A stretch of DNA of 64,000 nucleotides from Paracoccus yeei ATCC BAA-599. Lineage in GTDB: Bacteria > Pseudomonadota > Alphaproteobacteria > Rhodobacterales > Rhodobacteraceae. Positions 1 through 7,798 of the stretch are shown here, piece after piece. The position numbers and the translations under genes are program-made. Within the stretch, counting starts at the first letter, position 1. Each line of letters starts with the position of its first letter. Location: assembly GCF_000622145.1 (NCBI RefSeq), contig NZ_JHWH01000001.1, positions 347,678-411,677 of the forward strand. The letters are read 5' to 3'. The notes under the pieces are model-generated. The model was not told the origin of the DNA, did not search any database, and saw nothing but the letters and a program-made list of their open reading frames with translations.

Positions 1-846
1 CTCGTGGAACTCCATGTCGCTGGGGCTGAACCCCATCGGCTTCCAGTCCAGCCCCCCCTCCAGCAGCATCGGCCGCCCGGCGTTCCGCGCGCCCTGGTGA
101 TGCATCTCCATCTCGCTCACCAGCCGGTCGTACTGGTCGGGCGACAGGCTGCCCTGCCCGTCCGCCCCCTTGTAGACGATCGCGCCGCTCGGCCGGGCCG
201 CGTTGTCCAGCAGCGCCTTGGACCAGCTTGACGCGCTGTTGTGCACATCCACCGCCACCGCCGCCGCCTGCATAGGCGACAGGCCGTAATGGTCGTCCAG
301 CGGGTGGAAGCTCTTGATGTGGCAGATCGGGTCGGGACTGCCCACCATGTCGAAGCGGAACTTGCGCCCGCCCACCGAATATTCATAGGCCGAGGGCCAG
401 CCATCCGGCCCCGGCACCACCGCCATCCGGTCCGAGCGCAGGACGTGCAATTCCCCCGGCAGCCCCTTGGCGCCCTCGCCCACCGCCTCCAGATAGCCGT
501 TGCCGCTCAGCAGGATCTGGCCATAAAGCGCCTCGAACAGCTCGGCCCGGCCCTGGCCGATGTTGGGCCGCCGCAACAGGTCCAGCACCGGGTGCGTGTC
601 ATAGCGCCGCTCGCGGTCCTGGCACAAAAGCGGCACGGCGGCGGCGGCCTCGGCGATCAGCCGCACGGCGCGGAACCCGACCGGATTGCCGGCAAACCCG
701 GCATTGGTCAGGCTGACCGTGTCGCGCGGCGACCAGACCACCCGCCCCGAGCCCGCCGCCAGCGCCACCACCTTGCCCGCGGCGCTCGCCTTTTTCTCGA
801 CTTCGACGGCGGGCGCAGCCGCTCGCCCGAACCAGGGAAATGCCAT
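1..846 (-). CDS. GTA/phage portal protein, HK97 family (C-terminus beyond window)
   Basis: Portal proteins form the dodecameric ring through which DNA enters the capsid. The frame is open from the ATG at 846 to the window edge, giving 282 residues with no stop, so the C-terminus is missing. The N-terminus begins MAFPWFGR. The body resembles HK97-type portals, with an early stretch on the disease-neutral theme of family recognition (AVRLIAEAAAAVPLL, then an LLRRPN segment). An AGGAGA ribosome site sits just before the ATG. It follows a small and a large terminase in the g1-g2-g3 order of Rhodobacter-type gene transfer agents, so a GTA role is more likely than a recent prophage. The family call rests on residue pattern plus context. 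Confidence 0.85.
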   Translation of the reverse strand, partial: MAFPWFGRAAAPAVEVEKKASAAGKVVALAAGSGRVVWSPRDTVSLTNAGFAGNPVGFRAVRLIAEAAAAVPLLCQDRERRYDTHPVLDLLRRPNIGQGRAELFEALYGQILLSGNGYLEAVGEGAKGLPGELHVLRSDRMAVVPGPDGWPSAYEYSVGGRKFRFDMVGSPDPICHIKSFHPLDDHYGLSPMQAAAVAVDVHNSASSWSKALLDNAARPSGAIVYKGADGQGSLSPDQYDRLVSEMEMHHQGARNAGRPMLLEGGLDWKPMGFSPSDMEFHE

Positions 847-913
847 CGGTCTCTCCTGAAATCCCATTGAAAAAGGGCCGCCAACGGCGACCCTTCGCGG
901 ACCAGAAAGGCCC

Positions 914-938
914 TTCTTTCTTGCCTAAATATCCCGGG
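914..938 (-). repeat. Post-stop element GGGATATTT-AGGCAAGAAAG
   Basis: Read in the direction of the terminase gene, the sequence is GGGGATATTTAGGCAAGAAA. It lies after the terminase stop (965) and after a hairpin. It matches the GGG-TATTT element found after several other genes in this window. Function unknown. Confidence 0.5.
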
Positions 939-940
939 GC

Positions 941-957
941 CCGGGGCAGAGCCCCGG
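941..957 (-). other. Hairpin between terminase and portal
   Basis: A perfect 7-bp stem, CCGGGGC/GCCCCGG, with a 3-base loop just after the terminase stop. No T-run follows, so it is unlikely to be a complete intrinsic terminator inside the GTA operon. It may be a partial attenuator or an RNA-stability structure. Confidence 0.5.
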
Positions 958-964
958 TCCGGCG

Positions 965-2305
965 CTACAAACCCCGCACCGAAGGCCGCCGATAGGACGC
1001 CGCCGGCTCGATCATCAGCTCGTGGATGGCCCAGACCAGCGCATCCAGCCGGTCGGGCGAACCCTTGCCCTCGTATCCGGCGACGCTCATGCGGCACATC
1101 TGGTCCTCCAGCGCGCCAAGGCCGCGCAGGTGATGCACACGCCCCTGCTCGTAAAGCGCCGCGACCGGCTCGGCCCGCAGCCCCTTGCCGCGGCCGGCGC
1201 GCAGGGCCCGGAACGGCACCAGCGGGTCGATCTGGCGGATCACGCTCTCGACCAGATCGCCGCCCTGGTTGACCTCGGCCACCAGCCGCTCGGCGCCGTG
1301 CCGGTCCATCGCGGCAATCGCGGCGCGCGCCCAGTCCGTTGGCCCGCCCCGGACGGTGGCGTCCTCCAGCACATAGGCCCGCCATTCCGTCACCGGCCCC
1401 TCGGCCAGAACGCCCGCGACCACGATCCCGCATTCATCGGACGCGGCACCCGCCGTCACCGCCGGATCGACCGCCACGACCACGCGCGACAGTTTCGGCG
1501 CCCGGTCCACCCGGCAGCGCTCGACCATCGCGGTCGTCCACAGCGCCCCCTCGACGTCCTCCAGCAGCAGCCCCTCCAGCTCCTGCCGGCCCAGCCGCGT
1601 GCCGGCATAGCGGCTTTCGACCTCGGCCAGGAAGCTCTCGGCCAGATAGGCGCGGTTGGCGTCGGTAGGCGCATGGGTGGTGACGGTCGAGGCATTGCCC
1701 AGAATCCGCTTCAGCACCCCCACATTGCGCGGCGTCGTGGTGACGACCTGCTGGGGATGCTCGCCCAGACGCAGCGCGAATTGCAGCATGTCCCAGCTGT
1801 CCTCGGCCTTTTTCCACTTGGCCAGTTCGTCGACCCAGGCGGCATCGAACTGCGGCCCGCGCAGGGCCTCGGGCTCGTGCGCCGAATAGACCTGCGCGGT
1901 CGCGCCATTGGGCCAGACCAGCCGCCGCCGCCCCGCCTCCCAGACCGGACGCCGGTCCGGGGGCGAACAGGCCAGAATCCCCGACTCGCCAAAGACCATC
2001 ACGTCCCGCGCCTGGTCGAAGGTCTCGCTGACCAGCGCCACGCGATGCGCGCGGCCCGGCGCATCCGGCGTCGCCCCCTCGACCTGGGACCGCACCCATT
2101 CGGACCCGGCGCGGGTCTTGCCCGCGCCGCGCCCGCCCATGATGACCCAGGTCTTCCAGTCGCCCTCGGGCGGCAACTGGTGCGGCAGCGCCCAGAACTC
2201 GAACAGCCACGGCAGCGCCGCCAGCGCATTGCTGCTCAACCCCTCCAGGAAGGCGTCAACCTCCTCCGGTTCGGCGCAGGCAAGCCAGGCGGCGCCCGAT
2301 TTCAT
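965..2305 (-). CDS. GTA/phage large terminase subunit (TerL)
   Basis: Packages DNA into capsids: an N-terminal ATPase drives translocation and a C-terminal RNase H-like nuclease cuts. With the ATG at 2305 the protein has 446 residues. Walker A GGRGAGKT lies near residues 57-64 and a Walker B-like AAWVDEL follows. Acidic nuclease-type positions sit in VVAVDPAVTAG, VAEVNQGGD and RLDALVW. The ATG at 2305 puts about 30 residues before the conserved ALPWLFEFW block, as I recall for GTA homologues. A TTG at 2374 and an ATG at 2356 are in-frame alternatives. No strong ribosome site precedes 2305, and overlap with the upstream gene (50 bases) suggests coupling. Probably g2 of the GTA cluster. Confidence 0.9.
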   Translation of the reverse strand: MKSGAAWLACAEPEEVDAFLEGLSSNALAALPWLFEFWALPHQLPPEGDWKTWVIMGGRGAGKTRAGSEWVRSQVEGATPDAPGRAHRVALVSETFDQARDVMVFGESGILACSPPDRRPVWEAGRRRLVWPNGATAQVYSAHEPEALRGPQFDAAWVDELAKWKKAEDSWDMLQFALRLGEHPQQVVTTTPRNVGVLKRILGNASTVTTHAPTDANRAYLAESFLAEVESRYAGTRLGRQELEGLLLEDVEGALWTTAMVERCRVDRAPKLSRVVVAVDPAVTAGAASDECGIVVAGVLAEGPVTEWRAYVLEDATVRGGPTDWARAAIAAMDRHGAERLVAEVNQGGDLVESVIRQIDPLVPFRALRAGRGKGLRAEPVAALYEQGRVHHLRGLGALEDQMCRMSVAGYEGKGSPDRLDALVWAIHELMIEPAASYRRPSVRGL

Positions 2306-2618
2306 CTCGTGCCGCGACAAGGTCGAGTGCGCCTGCACCGACCTGTCCGGCAGCATCCTTGCGTAGCTTGTCAACCTTGCCCCTTTCCTCCAGCACCATC
2401 TTGGTCGCCTCCCGCAGAGAGCGCACCAGATTGCCGGACTCTTTCAGATCACCTGCGTCCCCCGCCTCGATCTTTTCCCGCAAGCGGGTCAGATCGGCGG
2501 CATAGGACCGGAACAGCCCGTCGGCGATGTCCAGCACGTCCATCTCGGTCGCCTCCTCGGCGACCGACGCGAACGGTCCTTCCGGTGGCTCCTGCCCCGG
2601 ATCGAAGTTTACTGTCAT
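2256..2618 (-). CDS. GTA gene 1-like protein, probable small terminase subunit
   Basis: A 120-residue acidic, helical protein upstream of TerL. Position and size match g1 of Rhodobacter-type GTAs, described as the small terminase (TerS), which recruits DNA to TerL. The middle (roughly 30-100) looks coiled, with ADLTRLREKIE and VRSLREATKMVLEERGKV. The start is the ATG at 2618, overlapping the TGA of a short upstream reading frame in the arrangement ATGA. A GTG at 2654 extends the frame but has no ribosome site. The 3' end overlaps terL. The call rests mainly on context and size. Confidence 0.7.
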   Translation of the reverse strand: MTVNFDPGQEPPEGPFASVAEEATEMDVLDIADGLFRSYAADLTRLREKIEAGDAGDLKESGNLVRSLREATKMVLEERGKVDKLRKDAAGQVGAGALDLVAARDEIGRRLACLRRTGGG

Positions 2619-2719
2619 TCCTGATACGCCTTGCCCTCGTGTGCCTGTCCGCACGAGCGAGACATGAAAAAAGCGGCCTCGGTCCCTCGACCCGGCCGCT
2701 TGCCCATCTCTCCCAGCAT
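2615..2719 (-). CDS. Possible leader peptide upstream of GTA gene 1 (34 codons)
   Basis: A short frame beginning MLGEMGKRPGRG runs through the terminator-like hairpin (its T-run encodes Phe-Phe) and stops at TGA 2617-2615, which overlaps the ATG of the g1 gene. Its first ATG coincides with the start point predicted from the promoter at 2726-2754, so the transcript could be leaderless. The second ATG (codon 5) sits right after GGGAGAG. It may be chance; there is no homology evidence. Confidence 0.3.
   Translation of the reverse strand: MLGEMGKRPGRGTEAAFFMSRSCGQAHEGKAYQE
2667..2701 (-). terminator. Intrinsic terminator/attenuator ahead of the GTA genes
   Basis: On the minus strand, arms AAGCGGCC and GGCCGCTT plus an inner GGTC/GACC pair form a strong hairpin followed by six T. 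It lies downstream of mltG, and also about 20 bases downstream of a good promoter, before g1. It may end mltG transcription, attenuate GTA transcription, or both. Confidence 0.75.
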
Positions 2720-2725
2720 GGATAA

Positions 2726-2754
2726 GTTCTACCTTGGAGCGTTCGCACAGTCAA
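2726..2754 (-). promoter_or_regulatory. Sigma70-like promoter upstream of the GTA leader
   Basis: The minus strand carries TTGACT (2754-2749), a 17-base spacer and TAGAAC (2731-2726). The predicted start is about 2719. A transcript from here meets the hairpin at 2701-2667 within about 20 bases and could end as an RNA of about 50 nt. Confidence 0.55.
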
Positions 2755-2843
2755 CGAAAAACCACAGGTTGCGAAACCTTCTGTTAATTTCCGTTCAGAA
2801 ACAATGAACTTTGCCACGCAACACCCCAGCGCGCGGCCACGCA

Positions 2844-2865
2844 ACAGGGGCGGCATCGCCCCTGT
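2844..2865 (-). terminator. Hairpin after mltG
   Basis: A perfect 9-bp inverted repeat, ACAGGGGCG/CGCCCCTGT, with a GCAT loop just beyond the mltG stop. No T-run follows, so it is a weak or Rho-assisted terminator, or a 3'-end stabiliser. Confidence 0.5.
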
Positions 2866-2877
2866 GACACCCCGAAT

Positions 2878-4053
2878 CTAGTCGCCCTGGACCGGCGACA
2901 TGGCCTGCCCGCGCTGCCGTTCGATCTCGCGCCAGCGCCGAACGTTCTGGTTGTGCTCCTCCAGCGTGCGGGCAAAGGCGTGCCCGCCGCTGCCGTCGGC
3001 CACGAAGAACACATAGTCCGAATCGTCCGGGTCCAGCGCCGCCTCGATCGAGGCGCGCCCCGGATTCGCGATCGGCGTCGGCGGCAGGCCCGCGATCTGA
3101 TAGGTGTTGTAAGGCGTGCGCCGCCGCAGCTCGGACCCGCGGATGCCGCGATCCAGCACGCCCTTGCCTTGGGTAATGCCATAGATCACGGTCGGGTCCG
3201 TCTCCAGCCGCATGCCCTGGCGCAGGCGGTTGACAAAGACGCTGGCGACCAGCCGCCGCTCGTCCGGGACCGCCGTTTCCTTCTCGATGATCGAGGCCAT
3301 GATCAGCGCCTCCTGCGGCGTCCGATAGGGCAGCCCGGTCTCGCGCGCCTCCCAGGCCTGGGCCAGGAAATTCGCCTGCCGCCGCGCCATTTCGGCCAGC
3401 AGCGTGGCGCGGTCGGCGCCCTTCTGCACGTCATAGGTGTCGGGGGCCAGGCTCCCCTCCTCGGGAAGGTCCGCGACCTCGCCGGCCAGGAAGCCGGCCT
3501 GCTTCAGCCCCTCGACCACCTGCCAACTGGTGACGCCCTCGGCCACCGCGATGCGCAGCCGCGCGTCGGGCCGCGCCTCGGCAGCCTGGATCGGCGCCGG
3601 CACCGGCTCGCCGGGGATGTATTTCGCCTGCTCGGCCATCTGGCCCGTGGCGGCATCGGTGTCGCGCAGGATGACCGAGTTCTCGCGCACGCCGATGCGG
3701 AACACGATCTCGGTCCCGCAGGTGCTGGGCCCGCCGGCGGTGATCGCGGCGACCACGTCGGCCATGCTCGCGCCCGGCGGCATCAGGTACGATCCGTATT
3801 TCAGGTCGCGCGACTTGCCCGCGTAATCGGCGCCCGCGCGAAAGATATAGGCGTTCGACACCACGCCCTGCGCCGCCAGGCTTTCGCTGACCGCGCTCAG
3901 GCTTGCGCCCGGCGGCACGCGCACGCAGGATGCGACGGCGCTGGGCCCGGGGGCAGTGTATTGGTGCTTGGCCCAGGCCACCGCCGCCGCCACGGCGATC
4001 AGGATGACGATCAGCAGCGTCAGGAAGTTCGACGCGACGTGGCGCCAGATCAT
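2878..4053 (-). CDS. mltG: Endolytic murein transglycosylase MltG (YceG family)
   Basis: Cleaves nascent peptidoglycan glycan strands at the inner membrane. The protein has 391 residues. A single N-terminal membrane segment (about residues 9-27, FLTLLIVILIAVAAAVAW) anchors it, and the YceG domain occupies the rest. The catalytic Glu is expected in the conserved ASIIEKET stretch, followed by the family pattern RLVASVFVNRL and TDPTVIYG. The ATG overlaps the fabF stop by 4 bases (ATGA), so the two genes are co-translated. Pairing fabF with mltG is common in proteobacteria. Older annotations call this family aminodeoxychorismate lyase; the sequence supports MltG. Confidence 0.95.
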   Translation of the reverse strand: MIWRHVASNFLTLLIVILIAVAAAVAWAKHQYTAPGPSAVASCVRVPPGASLSAVSESLAAQGVVSNAYIFRAGADYAGKSRDLKYGSYLMPPGASMADVVAAITAGGPSTCGTEIVFRIGVRENSVILRDTDAATGQMAEQAKYIPGEPVPAPIQAAEARPDARLRIAVAEGVTSWQVVEGLKQAGFLAGEVADLPEEGSLAPDTYDVQKGADRATLLAEMARRQANFLAQAWEARETGLPYRTPQEALIMASIIEKETAVPDERRLVASVFVNRLRQGMRLETDPTVIYGITQGKGVLDRGIRGSELRRRTPYNTYQIAGLPPTPIANPGRASIEAALDPDDSDYVFFVADGSGGHAFARTLEEHNQNVRRWREIERQRGQAMSPVQGD

Positions 4054-5312
4054 TCGGCCGCCCGCCCCATCACCAGGCTTGCGTTGGTGCCGCCAAAGCC
4101 GAAGCTGTTGGACAGCACATAATCCACCTTGCGGCGCACGGCGGCATTGGCGGCCAGGTCGATGGGCGTCTCGCGCGACGGATTGTCCAGGTTGATGGTC
4201 GGCGGGCAGATCTGGTCGCGGATCGCCAGGATGCAGAAGATCGCCTCGACTGCGCCCGCCGCGCCCAGCAGGTGCCCGATGCTCGACTTGGTCGAGGACA
4301 TGACCACGTTCCCCGCCGCATTGCCCAGCATCCGCTCGACCGCGCCCAGTTCGATCACGTCGGCCATGGTCGAGGTGCCGTGCGCGTTGATGTAGTCGAT
4401 ATCGGCGGGCGACAGGTTCGCCCGCTTCAAGGCATTGGTCATGCTGCGGAAACCGCCATCGCCATCCTCGCTAGGGGCGGTGATGTGATAGGCGTCGCCC
4501 GACATGCCGTAACCCAGCACCTCGGCATAGATCTTGGCGCCGCGCGCCTTGGCGTGCTCGTATTCCTCAAGGATGACGATGCCCGCGCCCTCGCCCATGA
4601 CGAAACCGTCTCGGTCCTCGTCCCAGGGGCGGCTCGCGGCCTTGGGATCGTCCTCGCGCCTGGTCGACAGCGCCTTGCAGGCGTTGAAGCCCGCGACGCC
4701 GATCTCGCAGATCGGGCTTTCGGCGCCGCCCGCGACCATCACGTCGGCATCCCCCAGCGCGATCAGCCGCGCCGCGTCGCCGATGGCATGGGCGCCCGTG
4801 GAACAGGCCGTGACGACCGCATGGTTCGGCCCCTTGAAGCCGAACCGGATGCTGACCTGCCCCGACACCAGGTTGATCAGCGCGCCGGGAATGAAGAAGG
4901 GCGAGACCCGCTTGGCCCCGCGTTCCTTGATCAGCACGGCCGTGTCGGCGATCGAGGACAGCCCGCCGATGCCCGAGCCGATCATGACGCCGGTGCGCTC
5001 GCGCTCGTCCTCGTTGGCGGGCACCCAGCCCGAATCCTTGACCGCCTGTTCGGCGGCGGCCATGCCGTACAGGATGAAGTCGTCGACCTTGCGCCGGTCC
5101 TTGGGCTCCATCCAGTCGTCGGGATTGAACGTGCCGTTCGTGCCATCGCCCAGCGGCAGTTCGCAGGCGTATTTCGTCGCAACGCCGCTGGTGTCGAACC
5201 GCGTGATCGGCCCGGCCCCGGATTCCCCCGCCAAAAGGCGCTTCCAGGTCTCTTCGACCCCCGAGGCCAGCGGCGTAACCATCCCAAGCCCGGTGACGAC
5301 AACTCTGCGCAT
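4050..5312 (-). CDS. fabF: Beta-ketoacyl-ACP synthase II
   Basis: Condensing enzyme of fatty acid elongation; it joins malonyl-ACP to acyl-ACP in the cytoplasm. At 420 residues it is the usual FabF length. The thiolase-fold active site is complete: nucleophile Cys170 in VVTACSTGAH, His in NAHGTSTMAD and His in SIGHLLGAAGA. The C-terminal SFGFGGTNASLV is also typical. AAGGAG lies 8 bases before the ATG. mltG follows with a 4-base overlap. No acpP is adjacent in this window. Confidence 0.97.
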   Translation of the reverse strand: MRRVVVTGLGMVTPLASGVEETWKRLLAGESGAGPITRFDTSGVATKYACELPLGDGTNGTFNPDDWMEPKDRRKVDDFILYGMAAAEQAVKDSGWVPANEDERERTGVMIGSGIGGLSSIADTAVLIKERGAKRVSPFFIPGALINLVSGQVSIRFGFKGPNHAVVTACSTGAHAIGDAARLIALGDADVMVAGGAESPICEIGVAGFNACKALSTRREDDPKAASRPWDEDRDGFVMGEGAGIVILEEYEHAKARGAKIYAEVLGYGMSGDAYHITAPSEDGDGGFRSMTNALKRANLSPADIDYINAHGTSTMADVIELGAVERMLGNAAGNVVMSSTKSSIGHLLGAAGAVEAIFCILAIRDQICPPTINLDNPSRETPIDLAANAAVRRKVDYVLSNSFGFGGTNASLVMGRAAE

Positions 5313-5471
5313 AGGCCGCTCCTTAACCCTGACGTAATCCGGCAGGTTCTACACGCCCCCCGGCCCACGCGCAACGCCAAGCCGGGCGCGACCGTTCCGG
5401 CCCGGGCCCGCCCGGCGCCGGGCAGGGGCGCAACAGTCGCGCATCAAAGCGGCGGACCCCCGCTTGCGGCG

Positions 5472-5499
5472 TTGAACCCGGCCGGAATCCTCCTATTCT
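5472..5499 (+). promoter_or_regulatory. Candidate promoter for the TelA/SPFH operon
   Basis: TTGAAC (5472-5477), a 16-base spacer and TATTCT (5494-5499) lie 35 bases before the ATG at 5534. This is the best -35/-10 match in the 221-base divergent gap to fabF. Confidence 0.5.
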
Positions 5500-5533
5500 G
5501 CGGCGGTCCCGCCCCGATCAAAGGACGACCCGG

Positions 5534-6712
5534 ATGACCGACAAGACCCAGGCCAGCGCGGCCGCCGCCACCGACGCCATCGAAAGCGTGACCGCCGTGG
5601 TCCTGCCCGAGCCACCCGCCGCCCCCACCCTGGCCGACGCGCCCCCGCCGGTGGCCGAGGAAATCCGCAAGCGTGTCGCCGAGATCGACATCCGCGACAC
5701 CGCCTCGATCGTGCATTTCGGCGCCCGCGCGCAGAACGAGTTGCAGGAAATCAGCCAGGCCATGCTGGCGGACGTCAAGAACAAGGACGTCGGCCCCGCG
5801 GGCGAGTCGCTGCGCGAGATCGTGACCACGATCCGCGGCTTTTCGGTCAGCGAACTGGACGTGCGCCGCGAACGCAGCCTGTGGGAACGGCTGACCGGCC
5901 GGGCCGCGCCCTTTGCCAAGTTCGTGGCCAATTACGAACAGGTCCAGACCCAGATCGACCGCATCACGGCGGACCTGGACGCCCACCAGCACCGGCTGCT
6001 GAAGGACATCAAGTCGCTCGACCTGCTGTATGAACGCACCCTGGCCTTTTACGACGAACTGGCGCTTTACATCGCCGCCGGAGAGGAAAAGCTCGCCCAG
6101 ATCGACCGCGAGGAGGTCCCGGCCAAGGAGGCCGCCGTCGCCGCCGCCGCCGAAGGCGACAAGGTCATGGCCGCGCAGGACCTGCGCGACCTGCGCTCGG
6201 CCCGCGACGACCTGGAACGGCGTGTTCACGACCTCAAGCTGACGCGGCAGGTCACGATGCAGTCCCTGCCCTCGATCCGGCTGGTGCAGGAAAACGACAA
6301 ATCCCTGATCACCAAGATCAATTCGACACTGGTGAACACCGTGCCGCTGTGGGAAACGCAGCTCGCGCAGGCCGTCACCATCCGCCGCAGCGCCGAGGCC
6401 GCCCGCGCGGTCAAGGAAGCCAACGACCTGACCAACGACCTGCTGACGGCGAACGCCCGCAACCTGCGCGAGGCGAATGCCACCATCCGCACCCAGGTCG
6501 AGCGCGGCGTCTTCGACATCGAAAGCGTCAAGGCCGCCAACGCCGAACTGATCGCCACCATCGAAGACAGCCTGCGCATCGCCAGCGAAGGCAAGGCGCG
6601 CCGCGCCGCCGCCGAACAGGACCTGCAGGCGATGGAAACCCAGCTCCGCAACACCCTCGCCTCGACCCGCACGGGTCAAGAGCGGGGCCAGATCCCGAAC
6701 GCGACCCCGTGA
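5534..6712 (+). CDS. TelA-family (toxic anion resistance) protein
   Basis: 392 residues, rich in charged helices and with no membrane segment, typical of the TelA/KlaA family named for plasmid tellurite resistance. After a low-complexity Ala/Pro N-terminus (about 1-45), the family body runs from RDTASIVHFG through LWERLTGRAAPFAKF, an extended coiled coil (about 130-250), the conserved SLPSIRLVQENDKSLITKI block, and a helical C-terminus. The biochemical role is unresolved; homologues are linked to envelope stress and antimicrobial tolerance. AGGACG precedes the ATG. Its stop overlaps the GTG of the next gene, so it heads a coupled four-gene cassette. Confidence 0.9.
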   Translation: MTDKTQASAAAATDAIESVTAVVLPEPPAAPTLADAPPPVAEEIRKRVAEIDIRDTASIVHFGARAQNELQEISQAMLADVKNKDVGPAGESLREIVTTIRGFSVSELDVRRERSLWERLTGRAAPFAKFVANYEQVQTQIDRITADLDAHQHRLLKDIKSLDLLYERTLAFYDELALYIAAGEEKLAQIDREEVPAKEAAVAAAAEGDKVMAAQDLRDLRSARDDLERRVHDLKLTRQVTMQSLPSIRLVQENDKSLITKINSTLVNTVPLWETQLAQAVTIRRSAEAARAVKEANDLTNDLLTANARNLREANATIRTQVERGVFDIESVKAANAELIATIEDSLRIASEGKARRAAAEQDLQAMETQLRNTLASTRTGQERGQIPNATP

Positions 6713-7737
6713 CCCCGACCCCTGCCCCTGTCCTGCGCCTTGCCTGCGTCGCGGCCCTCGCGGCGCTGGCGGCCTGTTCGACCGACACCCGCTCTCTCGA
6801 AACCGCGCCGCCGATCCAGGCCACGGCGCCCCTGCCGCGCCCGGACCGGCCGCCGGTGGACCAGGCCGTGCTGCGCCGCGAACGCGCCGAACGCGCCCGC
6901 GCCGCCAATGCGACGGCCGCGCGCGCCGCCGAAACCCCGGCCAGCGCCAACATGCGCAGCTATCTGGCCGAAGTCGAACGCACCCTGGTCGCGCGCGGCA
7001 AGCTGCGCACCGACGACGGCAGCGACATCGCCCTGACGCCCGAGCGCCTGACCGAGGATTTCGTCCAGATCGCGCTGCACGACGAATACACCCGCCGGGG
7101 CGACAGCCTGGTGTCGCAGTCGACCCCGGCGCCGCTGCGCCGCTGGACCCAGCCCGTCGCCCTCCGCATCGAGTTCGGCGATTCCGTGGCCCCTGCCCAG
7201 CGCGACCGTGACCGCGCCGAAATCGCCGGCTATGCCGCCCGGCTGCAGGCGGCGACCGGCCATCCCGTCGCGCTGACCGGCACCAGCGGCAATTTCACCG
7301 TGATGATCCTGTCCGAGGACGAGCGCCGCGCCATCGGCCCGCGCCTGAACGCGCTGGTCCCCGGCATCCCCGCCAGCGACGTGCGCGCGTTAAGCGAGCT
7401 TTCGCCGCAGAACTATTGCACGGTCTTTGCCTATTCGCGGGGGAATTCCCCGACCTATGCCCAGGCGGTGGCGCTGATCCGGTCCGAAACCCCGCCCCGC
7501 CTGCGCCGGTCCTGCGTGCACGAGGAACTGGCCCAGGGGCTGGGCCTGGCCAACGACAGCCGGCAGGTCCGCCCCTCGATCTTCAACGACGACGAGGAAT
7601 TCGCCTATCTGACCCGTCATGACGAGCTGCTGCTGAAGATCCTTTACGATTCCCGCCTGCGCCCCGGCATGACCGAGGCCGAGGCCCGCCCCATCGTCCT
7701 GCAGATCGCGCGCGAACTTCTGGCGACCAGCGCTTGA
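6709..7737 (+). CDS. DUF2927-domain lipoprotein
   Basis: 342 residues. The GTG at 6709 overlaps the TelA stop (GTGA). A hydrophobic signal ends in a lipobox, LAALAAC, with Cys23 as the predicted lipidated residue. A low-complexity Arg/Ala linker follows to about residue 80. The C-terminal two thirds match the DUF2927 pattern, with FGDSVAPAQRDRDRAEIAGY, NFTVMILSEDE and CVHEELAQGLGLAND. The HEELAQ stretch resembles a metallopeptidase HExxxQ-like site, but I cannot show activity. It is probably a periplasmic partner of the TelA and SPFH proteins. Confidence 0.8.
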   Translation: MTPTPAPVLRLACVAALAALAACSTDTRSLETAPPIQATAPLPRPDRPPVDQAVLRRERAERARAANATAARAAETPASANMRSYLAEVERTLVARGKLRTDDGSDIALTPERLTEDFVQIALHDEYTRRGDSLVSQSTPAPLRRWTQPVALRIEFGDSVAPAQRDRDRAEIAGYAARLQAATGHPVALTGTSGNFTVMILSEDERRAIGPRLNALVPGIPASDVRALSELSPQNYCTVFAYSRGNSPTYAQAVALIRSETPPRLRRSCVHEELAQGLGLANDSRQVRPSIFNDDEEFAYLTRHDELLLKILYDSRLRPGMTEAEARPIVLQIARELLATSA

Positions 7738-7798
7738 CGCGGCCGCCCGGCGCGGCACTATCTTGCGGGAATGGCGCAATCTTGCGAAAGGCAGGCCC

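Noticed and set aside
1..2618. Ordinary prophage
   Set aside because: Gene order and composition match a GTA, and no integrase, attachment site or repressor is present in view.
5534..6712. Dedicated tellurite resistance
   Set aside because: Family name only. No terC, terD or thiopurine methyltransferase genes are nearby, so the stress specificity is unknown.
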